The position numbers and the translations under genes were made by a program. A stretch of DNA of 64,000 bases from Bradyrhizobium sp. U87765 SZCCT0048 (GTDB lineage Bacteria; Pseudomonadota; Alphaproteobacteria; Rhizobiales; Xanthobacteraceae). Where the stretch lies: contig NZ_JAFCMM010000005.1 in the NCBI RefSeq assembly GCF_018131225.1, positions 698,510 through 762,509 of the forward strand. Direction: 5' to 3'. The notes beneath the pieces are model-generated. The model searched no databases. It saw only the letters and a program-made list of their open reading frames with translations, and was not told the origin of the DNA. This document shows positions 51,979 through 62,400 of the stretch, in pieces (position 1 is the first letter of the stretch; each line of letters opens with the position of its first letter).

Positions 51979-53526
51979 ATGTTGATTTTGCGGGTAGTTG
52001 TCGGGGCGGCGGTGCTGGCGGGCGGAATCGTCCTCGCTGGCGCGGCCGACGTGTTCTCGATCCACGACGCCATCAAGGAGGCGGTTCGGACCAATCCGGG
52101 CGTCAGTGAAGCCAGCGCCAACCGGCGGGCGACCGAGGCGGAATTGCGGCAGGCGCAGGGGGTGCTGCTGCCCCAGGTGCGGCTCGATGCCAGCGCCGGT
52201 CCCGAGAAGCTCAAGCGCTACGTCCTCCCGCAGCCGACCGACAACGGCGTCTACCAGCGCGGTCGAGAGGCCTCGATCGTCATCCGCCAGACGCTGTTCG
52301 ACGGCTTCGCCTCCATCAACGAGATCTGGCGCCAGGCCGCGCGTGTCGATGCCGCGGCGCTGCGCGTGCTCGAGCGCACCGAGCTGATCGCGCTCGACGC
52401 CACCGAAGCCTACATCGACATGGTGCGCTATCAGCGCCTGGTCGCGCTGGCCGAGGAAAACCTCAAGGTGCACTTCGGCGTTCGCGAGAACGTCCGCGCG
52501 CGCTTCCGCGGCGGCCGTGCCGGCGAGGGCGACAACCAGCAGGCCGAGGAGCGCGTCGCGTCGGCGCAGGCCGTGCTCGAGGAATTCCGCCTCAGCCTCG
52601 AGACCGCGCGCGCCAAGTACCGCAAGGTCGTCGGCATCGAGCCCTACAACCTGCGCTTCCCGGGCCGCCTGTCCGGCCTGCCGCGCTCGAAGGACGAGTC
52701 GCTGGCGATCGCGGTGCGCTACAATCCGACCATCCGTGCCGCGCAGGCCGATGTCGATGCCGCCAAGCACGCGTTCAACGCCACCGCCGGCGCGTTCGTG
52801 CCGCAGGTGTCGCTCGAGGGCCGCGCCACCCGCGGCGCCGACTCGGTGCTGTACAGCGGCCAGTACGACGAGGTCAGCGGCAAGGTCGTGATGAGCTGGG
52901 ATATCTTCCGCGGCGGCCAGGACAGCTGGAAGCGCAAGGAAGCTGCCGAGCGCATGATCGAGGAAACCCAGAAGCACGCGCGGCTGCAGCGCGATGCGGT
53001 GGAAGCGCTCGACAAGGCCTGGGCCGCACGCACCATCACCACCGATCGCGTCGCCGCGCTGGCGCGCGAGGTCGAGGCCGCGAGGCGCACCTACGCCGCC
53101 TACAACAAGGAATACGAGCTGGGCCAGCGCACGCTGATCGATACGCTCAACGCGCAGAACCAGTTCTTCAACGCCGAGGTGTCGCTGGTGTCCGCGCGCG
53201 GCACGGCGGTGTTCGCCGACTATCAGCTGCTCGCGGCGATGGGACACCTGCTGTCCTTCCTCAAGACCGCGCCGCCGCCGGAGGTCGACGTGCTGGAAAC
53301 CAAGCCGTTCGGCTTCGTGCCGATCAAGTTTCCGCCGATCATCCTGTCGGCGCCCGCGCCGGGACCGGAGCCGCTCAACGCGACGGGCGCGCGGCCGGAC
53401 TGGCTCGACAGCTTCCTGCCCAGCAACCAGCAGGCGGTGCTGAGCGCCTGGGATCCGTGGCCCAAGACCGGCCCGCGCGCGACGGCGACGGCCGAAGACT
53501 ACATGACCAACAGCCTGCACCGCTGA
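51979..53526 (+). CDS. TolC family outer-membrane channel of a type I secretion system
   Basis: This 515-residue protein has a signal-like N-terminus (LILRVVVGAAVLAGGIVLAG) and two TolC repeats with long helical hairpins (VSEASANRRATEAELRQAQG, FDGFASINEI, GQRTLIDTLNAQNQFFNAEV). The C-terminal ~90 residues are Pro-rich. It would be the outer-membrane tunnel for the adhesin encoded downstream. Its start follows GGTGGGAG. The exporter genes follow after 256 bases. Confidence 0.9.
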   Translation: MLILRVVVGAAVLAGGIVLAGAADVFSIHDAIKEAVRTNPGVSEASANRRATEAELRQAQGVLLPQVRLDASAGPEKLKRYVLPQPTDNGVYQRGREASIVIRQTLFDGFASINEIWRQAARVDAAALRVLERTELIALDATEAYIDMVRYQRLVALAEENLKVHFGVRENVRARFRGGRAGEGDNQQAEERVASAQAVLEEFRLSLETARAKYRKVVGIEPYNLRFPGRLSGLPRSKDESLAIAVRYNPTIRAAQADVDAAKHAFNATAGAFVPQVSLEGRATRGADSVLYSGQYDEVSGKVVMSWDIFRGGQDSWKRKEAAERMIEETQKHARLQRDAVEALDKAWAARTITTDRVAALAREVEAARRTYAAYNKEYELGQRTLIDTLNAQNQFFNAEVSLVSARGTAVFADYQLLAAMGHLLSFLKTAPPPEVDVLETKPFGFVPIKFPPIILSAPAPGPEPLNATGARPDWLDSFLPSNQQAVLSAWDPWPKTGPRATATAEDYMTNSLHR

Positions 53527-53782
53527 GTGCAGGCGCTGCCGCCGCGGTGGTACGCGGCGGGCGTGCGCGACAGCGGCTGCGGCCCGGCGTCAGGATTTAC
53601 CGTGTCGGCGGATTGACCGCCGTTAATGCCGAATTGCCGGAGCCAAGCGTGGCCAGCGTTGCTACAGCTTGCATTGTCGGCACCGTGGCCGATGGCCGCG
53701 GCAATGCCGCTGCGTTTCGCGATCACCGGGCGTGCATCCTGATCGCGAGGCGATGTTGCGTTGAGGATTGCGCGCGACAGAC

Positions 53783-56038
53783 ATGAGACACGAAGTGAGC
53801 GCTTCGCCAAAGCCGCTGGACATCAGCGACGCGTCCGCAGCCGCGGACGACCGTGCCGTCGTGGTCGATCCATTCGCCGACAGCCTGCTGTTCATGGCAG
53901 CCCATCACGGCCGCGCATTGAGCCGCGACGCGCTGCTCGCGGGCCTGCCGGTCGAGAACAACCGTCTCGGTCCGTCGCTGTACGAGCGCGCCGCACGGCG
54001 CGCCGGCCTCGAGGCCGAACTCGTCGAGCGTCCGATCGCCGATATCCCGAGCCTCGTGCTGCCCGCGGTGCTGGTGCTGAGCGATGGCTCGACGCGCATC
54101 CTGGTCCGCGCCGATCGCGACAGCGGCCGCATGACCGTGATCGATCCATCGCGTCACGAGGCCGGCCACGTCGAGGCGCTCGCCGACATCGCGGCGCGCT
54201 ACAGCGGTTTTGCCTATTTCCTGCGGCCGATCCAGGTCGCCGATCCGCGCGCCGCCGCGGCGGGCGATCTGCCGCAGAGCCACTGGTTCTGGTCGACGGT
54301 CAGCCGTTTCAAGTCGAACTACATCCATGTCGCGGTCGCGGCCTTCATCGTCAACATCCTGGCGCTCGCCGCGCCGCTGTTCACGATGAGCGTCTACGAC
54401 CGCGTCATCCCAAACGGTGCGATCCCCTCGCTGGTGGCGCTCGGCGTCGGGCTCGGCCTCGCCATCGTGTTCGATTTTCTGCTGCGCGTCGTGCGCAGCC
54501 GCATCATCGACGTCACCGGCAAGAAGATCGACGTCGTGCTGGCTGCCAGCATCTTCGAGCACATCATGTCGGTGAAGCTCGCCAAGCGGCCGCAGTCGGT
54601 CGGCATTCTCGCCAACCAGATCCGCGACTTCGACTCGGTGCGCGAGTTCTTCACTTCGGGCACGGTGGTGACGATCACCGACCTGCTGTTCGCCATCCTG
54701 TTCATCGTCGTGCTGTTCATCGTCGCCGGGCCGCTGGCGTGGATTCCGCTGCTGATGCTGCCGGTGATGATCGGCATCGGCCTGCTGCTGCAGCGGCCGC
54801 TCGACCGCGCCATCCGCCGTCTGCAGGCAGAGTCGGCCGCGCGCCACGGCATTCTCGTCGAATCGCTGACCGCCATGGAGACGGTGCGCGCCACCGCCGG
54901 CGAGGCGCGCATGCAGACGGGGTGGGAGCGCTCGGTCGCCGCCACCGCGCGTTCCAGCGAGGACGTGCAGTTCTGGTCGTCGATGGCGCTGACCAGCGCC
55001 TCGGTGGCGCAGCAGATCTGCTCGCTGCTGCTGGTGGTGGTCGGCGTGTTCCTGATCCTCGACGGCAAGCTGTCGGTCGGTGCGCTGGTCGCCGCCAACA
55101 TGCTGTCGGGCCGCGTGCTCGGCCCGATCGCCGGCCTTGCCGCGGTGATCACCCGCGGCACCCAGACCTTCTCGTCGCTGCGCGCGATCGACCGCCTGAT
55201 GAGCCTGGAGCGCGAGCGTCCGGCCGACAAGGTGTTCGTCGCCCGCGAGATCAAGCAGGGCGCCGTCGATTTTCGCGGCGTGTCGTTCGCCTATCCGAAC
55301 AGCCAGGCCAAGGCGCTCGACAATGTCAGCTTCCGCGTGCGTCCCGGCGAGCGCATCGGCATCATCGGTCGCGTCGGCTCCGGCAAGACCACCATCGGCA
55401 AGCTCGCCGCCGGCTTCTATTCGCCGGTCGAGGGCAGCATCCTGGTCGATGGCATCGACATCCACCAGTACGATCCGGCGGACCTTCGCGCCGGCGTCGG
55501 CTTCGTGATGCAGGACACCGACCTGTTCTACGGCAAGCTGCGCGACAACATCACCTTCGGCAAGCCGTCGGCGACCGACGCCGAGGTGTTGGAGGCCGCG
55601 CGGCTGTCCGGCGTCGAGACCTTCATCGCCGGCCATCCCCAGGGCTACGACATGCTGATCGCCGAGGGGGGCCGCAGCCTGTCCGGCGGCCAGAAGCAGG
55701 CGATCGGCCTTGCGCGCATCCTGATCCGCAAGCCGCGCATCCTGTTCCTCGACGAGCCGACGGCGCATTTCGACGTCCGCAGCGAGGGCGAATTCCTCGA
55801 CCGCCTCAAGGCGATCGCCGGCAACGGCATGACCATCATCGTGTCCACCCACCGTCCGTCGCTGCTGGCGCTGGTCGACCGCATCCTGGTGTTCGACCAG
55901 GGCCGTCTCGTGGTTGACGGGCCGCGCGACGAAGTGATGACGCGGCTGCGGCCGCAGCCGGTGCCGGCCGCCGCGCCGTCGCAGGCAAGCGCTGCCGGCG
56001 CCGCCCAACCCGCGGGAGCCGTGCATGCGAAGCTCTGA
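53783..56038 (+). CDS. Type I secretion ABC transporter, LapB-type
   Basis: This 751-residue protein has an N-terminal C39-like domain (residues ~30-150) without a catalytic Cys, then six membrane helices and an ABC domain: Walker A GRVGSGKTT, signature LSGGQ, Walker B RILFLDEPTAHFD and a later His in VSTHRP. LapB/HlyB-like exporters with a dead peptidase domain move giant adhesins. Its end overlaps the HlyD gene by 14 bases. The ATG at 53783 is preferred over the TTG at 53768. Confidence 0.93.
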   Translation: MRHEVSASPKPLDISDASAAADDRAVVVDPFADSLLFMAAHHGRALSRDALLAGLPVENNRLGPSLYERAARRAGLEAELVERPIADIPSLVLPAVLVLSDGSTRILVRADRDSGRMTVIDPSRHEAGHVEALADIAARYSGFAYFLRPIQVADPRAAAAGDLPQSHWFWSTVSRFKSNYIHVAVAAFIVNILALAAPLFTMSVYDRVIPNGAIPSLVALGVGLGLAIVFDFLLRVVRSRIIDVTGKKIDVVLAASIFEHIMSVKLAKRPQSVGILANQIRDFDSVREFFTSGTVVTITDLLFAILFIVVLFIVAGPLAWIPLLMLPVMIGIGLLLQRPLDRAIRRLQAESAARHGILVESLTAMETVRATAGEARMQTGWERSVAATARSSEDVQFWSSMALTSASVAQQICSLLLVVVGVFLILDGKLSVGALVAANMLSGRVLGPIAGLAAVITRGTQTFSSLRAIDRLMSLERERPADKVFVAREIKQGAVDFRGVSFAYPNSQAKALDNVSFRVRPGERIGIIGRVGSGKTTIGKLAAGFYSPVEGSILVDGIDIHQYDPADLRAGVGFVMQDTDLFYGKLRDNITFGKPSATDAEVLEAARLSGVETFIAGHPQGYDMLIAEGGRSLSGGQKQAIGLARILIRKPRILFLDEPTAHFDVRSEGEFLDRLKAIAGNGMTIIVSTHRPSLLALVDRILVFDQGRLVVDGPRDEVMTRLRPQPVPAAAPSQASAAGAAQPAGAVHAKL

Positions 56039-57359
56039 TTTCGCCTTCGCCAACGACATCCGCGCCGCGGTCGAACTGCGCACGCCGCGCACCGCGCGCC
56101 TGCTGCTGTTCAGCACGCTCGGGCTGCTGTTCGTGTTCGTGGTGTGGGCGCATTTCGCCGTGCTCGACGAGGTCAAGCGCGGCAACGGCAAGGTCGTGCC
56201 GTCGCAGCAGACCCAGGTGGTGCAGACGCTGGAAGGCGGCATCATCGGTGCCATCCTGGTGCAGGAGGGCGCGCTGGTCGACAAGGACCAGCCGCTGTTC
56301 CGCATCGACGACACCAATTTCGCCGCCCAGCTCGGTGAGGTGCGCGAGCGCCGCGCCGCCATGGCCGCGCGCGTCGCGCGGCTCGAGGCCGAGGCGCTGG
56401 GGCGCGAACAGCTCGACTTTCCGGCCGATCTCGCCGCCGCGTCGCCGCGCAGCGTGCAGGCCGAGCGCGCCGTGTTCGAGGCCCACATGCGCAAGCTGGC
56501 GCAGGACGTCGACGTCGTCGCCCAGCAGAAGGCGCAGAAGGAAAAGGAGATCGACGAGCTCAAGGCCTCGGAGGTGCGTTTCGACGACACGCTGAAGCTG
56601 ATGAGCCGCGAGCTCGAGCTGACGCGCAACCTCTACCGGCAGAAGGTCGTGCCGGAGATCGAGATGCTGCGCTCCGACCGCCAGGCCACCGACATGCGCG
56701 GCCAGCTCGCGGTGGTGCGCGCGTCGATCATCAAGACCCAGGCCGCGATCGAGGAGGCGGCCGCGCGGATGTCGACCGTGCGGGCGACGTTCCGCGCCCA
56801 GGCCGAGGACGACCTCGCCAAGTCGCGCGGCGATCTCGCGGTGCTCGACGAGAACATCAAGGGGGCGCAGGACCGCGTGCGCCGCACCGAGCTGCGCGCG
56901 CCGCTGCGCGGCATCGTCAACAAGCTCAACATCACGACGCTCGGCGCGGTGCTGCAGCCCGGCGCCAGCATCGCCGAGCTGGTGCCGCTCGACGACACGC
57001 TGCTGGTCGAAAGCCGCATCCGCCCGCAGGACATCGCCTTCATGCGCCCGGGGCAGGCGGCGGTGGTCAAGATCACCGCCTACGATTCCTCGGTGTATGG
57101 CTCGCTGCATGGCAAGGTCGAGCGCATCAGCGCCGACACCATCACCGACGAGAAGGGCGACAAGAACGAGCGCGGCGAGACCTTCTACCGCGTCATGGTG
57201 CGCACCGAGAGGAACCATCTCGGCACCAGCGAGCACCCGCTGCCGATCATTCCCGGCATGGTGACGACGGTGGAAATCCTGACCGGCGAGAAGTCGGTGC
57301 TGGACTACATCATGAAGCCGGCCCGCATGCTGCGCGACGAGGCGCTGCGCGAGCGCTGA
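56025..57359 (+). CDS. Type I secretion membrane fusion protein (HlyD/LapC-type)
   Basis: This 444-residue protein has one N-terminal membrane helix (LLLFSTLGLLFVFVVWAHFA), then KVVPSQQTQVVQTLEGGIIG, a lipoyl-like half motif, a long coiled coil and the C-terminal beta domain (RPGQAAVVKITAYDSSVYG-like). The periplasmic adaptor links the ABC protein to TolC. It is translationally coupled to the ABC gene. Confidence 0.93.
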   Translation: MRSSDFAFANDIRAAVELRTPRTARLLLFSTLGLLFVFVVWAHFAVLDEVKRGNGKVVPSQQTQVVQTLEGGIIGAILVQEGALVDKDQPLFRIDDTNFAAQLGEVRERRAAMAARVARLEAEALGREQLDFPADLAAASPRSVQAERAVFEAHMRKLAQDVDVVAQQKAQKEKEIDELKASEVRFDDTLKLMSRELELTRNLYRQKVVPEIEMLRSDRQATDMRGQLAVVRASIIKTQAAIEEAAARMSTVRATFRAQAEDDLAKSRGDLAVLDENIKGAQDRVRRTELRAPLRGIVNKLNITTLGAVLQPGASIAELVPLDDTLLVESRIRPQDIAFMRPGQAAVVKITAYDSSVYGSLHGKVERISADTITDEKGDKNERGETFYRVMVRTERNHLGTSEHPLPIIPGMVTTVEILTGEKSVLDYIMKPARMLRDEALRER

Positions 57360-57591
57360 GGATGGCGGCGGCCGCAGGCGGCCGCGCCATGCTTAACGGA
57401 TTCCCAAAGGGGATCCATCAAATGCGAGCGAATCTGCTCGCGCTCCGTTGAACCTGTTCCGCATCATTCCCCCGCTGGTTGACGCGTTTTAACCGCGCGG
57501 CAGCGCGCCGCACGCATGGTGGACGCCATGGATCCGCAGCGGGATCGGCGCCTGATCGCCGACCGACGCCGCGGACGACGGGGCGTCGATC

Positions 57592-58587
57592 ATGTTGCGT
57601 ATCGGTCAGTCGCGTGCGGCCGTGTGGGCTGCCGCAGTCGCGGTTGCGATTTCATTTACCATTCCTGCCGCCGGGGCGAGTGCGGCCAAGCCGCGTCCGC
57701 GCAAGGCGGTCGTCGAGAAGGTTGTGGCGGAGCCGGCGCAGGCCGGGCCCGACATCGAGATTCCGGCGACGCCGGGGCCGGCGCGCTTCTTCACCATCAG
57801 CGCGGTGCTGGCCAAACGCGATCACAGCGGCAAGCCCGCTGCCAATGGGGTGCAGGTCGCCTCCGCCGGCACGGCGTCGGCGTTGGACGCCGCGGCGAAA
57901 GTGGTGCCGCAGGTCAGCGACCAGCCGTTCGGCCTGTTCGTGTTCCGCGCGCCCGACGGCATTCTCTGGACCAAGTGGCGGACCGTCGAGGCCCGCATGG
58001 CCGGCGACAGCCTGCGCCTGCAGGTGTGCCGTTCCGCGCCCGAACTGTGCGGCGCCGCCGATCGCGCGCTGCTCGGCATGATGCGCGAGGCACTCCAAGC
58101 CGACGGCGCCGTGCGCGCGGCGATCGTCAATCGTTCGGTCAACGCCGCCGTGCGTTATGTCAGCGATTACGAGCAGCATGGCGTCGCCGATCTCTGGAGT
58201 TCGCCGCTCGCGACGCTGGCCACGGGGCAGGGCGATTGCGAGGACTACGCCATCGCCAAGTACATGCTGCTGCGCGAGCTCGGCGTCGCCGAGGCCGATC
58301 TCAAGCTGCTGCTGGTGCGCGACAATGCGGTGCGCCAGGACCACGCGGTGCTCGGCGTGCGTGTCGACGGCCGCTGGCTGGTGCTCGACAATCGCCGCGC
58401 CATGCCGCTCGAAAGCGATGAGGTGGCGCACTTCACGCCGTTGTTCGCCATCGACCATGATGGCGTCGGCCTGTTCGCCGCGCCTTATGCCGAGCATATC
58501 AGCCACGAGAGCGCATCGGACCTGCAGCCGGCGGCGGATGCCGCGGCGGCGGGCGGCGGCTTGTCGCGGCTGCCGCTGCTGCTGTGA
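57592..58587 (+). CDS. lapG: LapG-type periplasmic transglutaminase-like cysteine protease
   Basis: This 331-residue protein has a signal peptide (AAVWAAAVAVAISFTIPAAG) and the BTLCP (DUF920) core with Cys216 in GQGDCEDYAIAKY, His251 in RQDHAVLGV and Asp266 in WLVLDNRRAM. In Pseudomonas, LapG cuts giant LapA adhesins near a TAAG/PAAG site to release them when c-di-GMP is low. A candidate PAAG site is present in the adhesin here. A LapD receptor is not seen. The 232 bases before it include a GC-rich hairpin. Confidence 0.9.
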   Translation: MLRIGQSRAAVWAAAVAVAISFTIPAAGASAAKPRPRKAVVEKVVAEPAQAGPDIEIPATPGPARFFTISAVLAKRDHSGKPAANGVQVASAGTASALDAAAKVVPQVSDQPFGLFVFRAPDGILWTKWRTVEARMAGDSLRLQVCRSAPELCGAADRALLGMMREALQADGAVRAAIVNRSVNAAVRYVSDYEQHGVADLWSSPLATLATGQGDCEDYAIAKYMLLRELGVAEADLKLLLVRDNAVRQDHAVLGVRVDGRWLVLDNRRAMPLESDEVAHFTPLFAIDHDGVGLFAAPYAEHISHESASDLQPAADAAAAGGGLSRLPLLL

Positions 58588-58674
58588 CGTCATCGCATCC
58601 AGGCGATCGTTGACGCCGCCGGATTCTCCGCCCAGATTGACCATGAGTGGATGGAGCGCGGGGGAGCGATCGGC

Positions 58675-59025
58675 ATGCGTGGATCTGGACAATGGATGAC
58701 TGCCGCCGCGGCGGCGATGGCGATCGTGGCGGCGGCGCCAGCCGCCGAAGCCGGTGGCCTTGTCGGCGCTGCGGGGCGCTTCGTCGTCGCCTGCGAGAAC
58801 GGCGCGAACTACCGGCTCGACGCTGCAGCGACGACGGTGTTCGGCGAGGTCGTGACCGGCCGCCTGCATCTGTCGCCGCATCGTGCGATTCACGTGCGCC
58901 TGATTCCGATGGGCGACGGCTATCGCTATGCCGCGCCGGGCATCTGGCTCGAAGGTTTTCGCGATCAGGCCCAGCTCGTGCGTCAGAAGGGCGCGGCGCT
59001 AAATTGTTCGGTCGGTCCGGCCTGA
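58675..59025 (+). CDS. Small exported MliC-like protein
   Basis: From the ATG at 58675 the protein is 116 residues with a signal peptide (MTAAAAAMAIVAAAPAAEA). The mature part has two Cys (VACENGANY and LNCSV) bracketing a beta pattern with GYRYAAPGIWLEGFRDQAQL, similar to the MliC lysozyme-inhibitor barrel. Lysozyme inhibition is a guess from the fold pattern. It lies between the LapG-like gene and the adhesin and is followed by a terminator. Confidence 0.6.
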   Translation: MRGSGQWMTAAAAAMAIVAAAPAAEAGGLVGAAGRFVVACENGANYRLDAAATTVFGEVVTGRLHLSPHRAIHVRLIPMGDGYRYAAPGIWLEGFRDQAQLVRQKGAALNCSVGPA

Positions 59026-59079
59026 CTCTCAATCGGCGCAAACCGCGCGTATCGGCAAATACTGGAAAATATTCCCAGA

Positions 59080-59108
59080 GGTGATCGGTCCCGCCGGTCA
59101 CCTTTTTT
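59080..59108 (+). terminator. Rho-independent terminator
   Basis: GGTGATCGG and CCGGTCACC form a 9-base stem with one wobble pair and a TCCCG loop, followed by six T. It separates the exporter/protease genes from the adhesin, which therefore has its own promoter. Confidence 0.85.
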
Positions 59109-59407
59109 GTGTCTGTAGACACGATTCGAAACAATAGATTCTGCCTTTATTTTGCCGCCTTCCAGAATAAAGGCGAATAATACTGATGAAATATTGAGTA
59201 TTCCCATGAGTCACGAAGCTCAGGCCGGCCGTTTAACAAATATAATTTGAATCAATGTTTGTATCGACTTTACTCTCATCTGGCGCAAACTTAACCAAAC
59301 ACCAGTAAAGCGGCTGAAAACGTTGGACATTTCATAGGTTAAGAATATTTTAACCTCACCGGATCGGCCCGCGTACGGATGGGGCATGGCCGGAAGTGGG
59401 GTTGAAG
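59109..59407 (+). promoter_or_regulatory. AT-rich control region of the adhesin gene with dyads
   Basis: This 300-base stretch is far more AT-rich than the flanks. It contains three inverted repeats: GTGTCT-GT-AGACAC (59109-59122), GCCTTTATT/AATAAAGGC with a 14-base loop (59143-59174) and AGGTTAA/TTAACCT with a 7-base loop (59336-59356). No gene is seen. The dyads may bind regulators of the adhesin promoter or shape a long 5' leader. Confidence 0.6.
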
Positions 59408-62400
59408 ATGAACAAGCCGCTCGTTCTCGCTCAGTTGTCCAATTCGCAGGCCGTTCCGGCGTCGCCGGCAGCGCGCACGCTGAAGCTGGAAAAGCCTGCC
59501 AACGGCGCGGCGATCACCGTTCATCTCGACGGCAACACCAAGCTCGATTTCCTCGACATCTCCAACGAGAAGATCACCTTCGTGCGGGTCGGCGATCGCC
59601 TGGTCGTGCTGTTCGACAACCAGTCGACGGTGACGATCGATCCGGTGTTCAACGCCGGCGGCGAGCCGCTGCCGAACGTCAGCTTCGAGATGGGGCCGGA
59701 CCGTGTGCTCAACGGCACCGAGTTCGCCTCGCTCTTCCCGGTCACCACCGATCAGTCGGTGCTGCCCGCCGCCGGCTCGACCGGCGGCACCGGTTCGGGC
59801 GCCCACTTCGTCGATCCCACGGTCGATGCGCTCGGCGGCGCCGCCACGCCGCTCGGCCTGCTCGGCAACGAGTCCACCGGCGGCACGACGTTCTCGCAGG
59901 TCAATCCCGGCTTCCCGGTGCCGATCCTCGGCACCGCCGACGTCGCGCTGCTCGATGACGAAGGCCTGCCGGGCGGCATCGCGGGCGGCCCCGGCGACAT
60001 CGCGGGGCAGGCGACGGTGGTCACCGGCTCGCTGCACATCGACTTCGGCGGCGACACCGCCGGCCGCCAGATCCTGTTCGTCGCGGACCAGCCCGGTCTC
60101 GCCGGCCTGACCTCGGGCGGCGAGGCCGTCCACATCCTCGTCACCACCATCGACGGCGTGCAGACCATCATCGGCTATGTCGGCAGCGACGCCAATGTCG
60201 CGGCCAACCAGGTGTTCACCATCACGCTGAGCACCGACAGCCTCGAGGGCTCCTACACCGTCACGCTGCAGCGGCCGCTCGACCATCCGGTGCACGGCAC
60301 CGAGGACACCCTCGACCTCACTGTCGCCTTCACCGCCGTGAGCGGCCATGGCAACACCGCCAGCGGCACCTTCCATGTCGACGTCAACGACGACACCCCG
60401 ACCATCGACCAGACCGCGGTCGGCCACTCGACGCTGACCGATCCGGCGACGCTGACGCCGGCGACCGCGACCGGCTCGCTCGGCATCTCGTGGGGCGCCG
60501 ACCGCTTTAATGCCCATGTCGATGGCGGCGTGTCCGCCACCAACGGCCACAACGGCGACCGCTCGGTGGTGTTTTCCGATGCCATCGTGACCGTCACCGG
60601 CCATGCCGGCGATGCGACCTCGGCCGTCGCGACGCTGACCTCCAACGGCAACGCCGTGCACTACGTGCTGCTCGACAACGGCACCACGCTCGTCGGCTAC
60701 ACCGGCGACGTCGCGCCGACCGCGGCGCCGACCGGCGGCGAGGCGCCGTCGAACATCGTGTTCGTGGTCTCCCTGTCGGACGCCAGCGACACCGGCAACT
60801 ACACCGTCACCCAGTATCAGCCGCTCGATCATATCGCCGGCGGCACCACCTTCCAGTCGATCGATCTCGGCTTCCACTTCACCGCGACCGACAGCGACGG
60901 CGATCCCGTCAACGGCTCGCTGTTGGTGACCATCAACGACACCGTGCCGGTGACCACCGGACCGGTTGCCGATCACACCCTGGCGGAGAGCGCCGGCGGC
61001 GAGAGCGGCGCCTTCGTCAGCGCCACCACCGGCAACGTGGCGCTCAACATCGACTGGGGCGCGGACCGTGCCGATCCCAACACCGGCGCCATCGACCGCA
61101 CCGTCACCTTCGCGGCGACGACGATCGCCGACCTCACGGCGCTGCATCTGCATTCCAACGGCGTCGAGCTGACCTACGTCATCCTCACCACGCCCGCCGG
61201 CGCGACGCTGACCGGCCTTGCCGGCCTGACACCCGTGTTCACGGTGGTGCTGTCCGACGCCAACAGCGGCAGCTACAACTTCACGCTGCTCGGCCCGCTT
61301 GATCATCCGGCGGGCCAGGGCCGCAACGACGAGCCGCTGACCTTCCATGTCGTGGCCAAGGATTCCGACGGCGATACCGTCGGCACCAGCTTCACCGTGC
61401 ATGTCACCGACGACGTGCCGACCGTTGCGGGCAAGGTCTCCGATTCCAGCGTCGGCGAGGACGGCCTGTCCGGCGGCAACGGCACCCCCGGCGCCGATAC
61501 CTCGGCGAGCAATGTCGCGCTCAACGTCACCTGGGGCGCCGACAGCGACATCCGCCACGCCGGCGACACCTATGGCCGCACCCTGTCGTTCCTCAGCGGC
61601 GGCGAGAGCCAGACGCCGATCGCCGGCGGCGCGGGCACGGTTGCGAGCCTTGCCTTGTCGGTCACTGGCGCCAACGGCAACGTGCTGTCGTCGGGCGGCG
61701 TGGCGCTGACCTATGTGGTGACGGCGCTCGACAATGGCGGCGAACTCCTGACCGCCTACAAGGGCTCGCCCGAAGGCGGCATCAAGGTGTTCACGCTGGC
61801 GCTCGACCCGACCAGCGCCCATGGCAGCTACAGTTTCCAGCTGCTCGGCACGCTCGACGATGCCGCCAATTCCAACACCATCAACCTGACCTTCACCGTC
61901 CAGGCGAAGGATGCCGACGGCGATCCCGTCAACACCCGCTTCACCGTCAACGTCCAGGACGACGTGCCGGTGGTGTCCGGCAAGGTGACCGATTCCACCC
62001 TCGGCGAGGACGGCCTCGCCGGCGGCAACGGCCCCATTGGCGCCGACACCTCCGTGCCCAATGTCGCGCTCAACATCAACTGGGGCGCCGACAGCGATAT
62101 CCGCCACAGCGGCGACACCTACGGCCGCACCCTGTCGTTCCTGAGCGGCGGCGAGAGCCCAACGGCGATCGCCGGCGGCGCCGGCCCCGTGGAGAGCCTC
62201 GGCCTGACCGTGACCGGCGCCAATGGCAACGCGCTGTCGTCGGGCGGCGTGGCGCTGACATATGTCGTGACCGCGCTCGACAATGGCGGCGAACTGCTCA
62301 CCGCCTACAAGGGCTCGCCGAGCGACGGCATCAAGGTGTTCACGCTGTCGCTGGATCCGACCAGCGCGCACGGCAGCTACAGCTTCACGCTCCTCGGCAC

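Noticed and set aside
53723..56629. Long minus-strand frame opposite the ABC exporter
   Set aside because: It is antisense to a gene with complete Walker and signature motifs.
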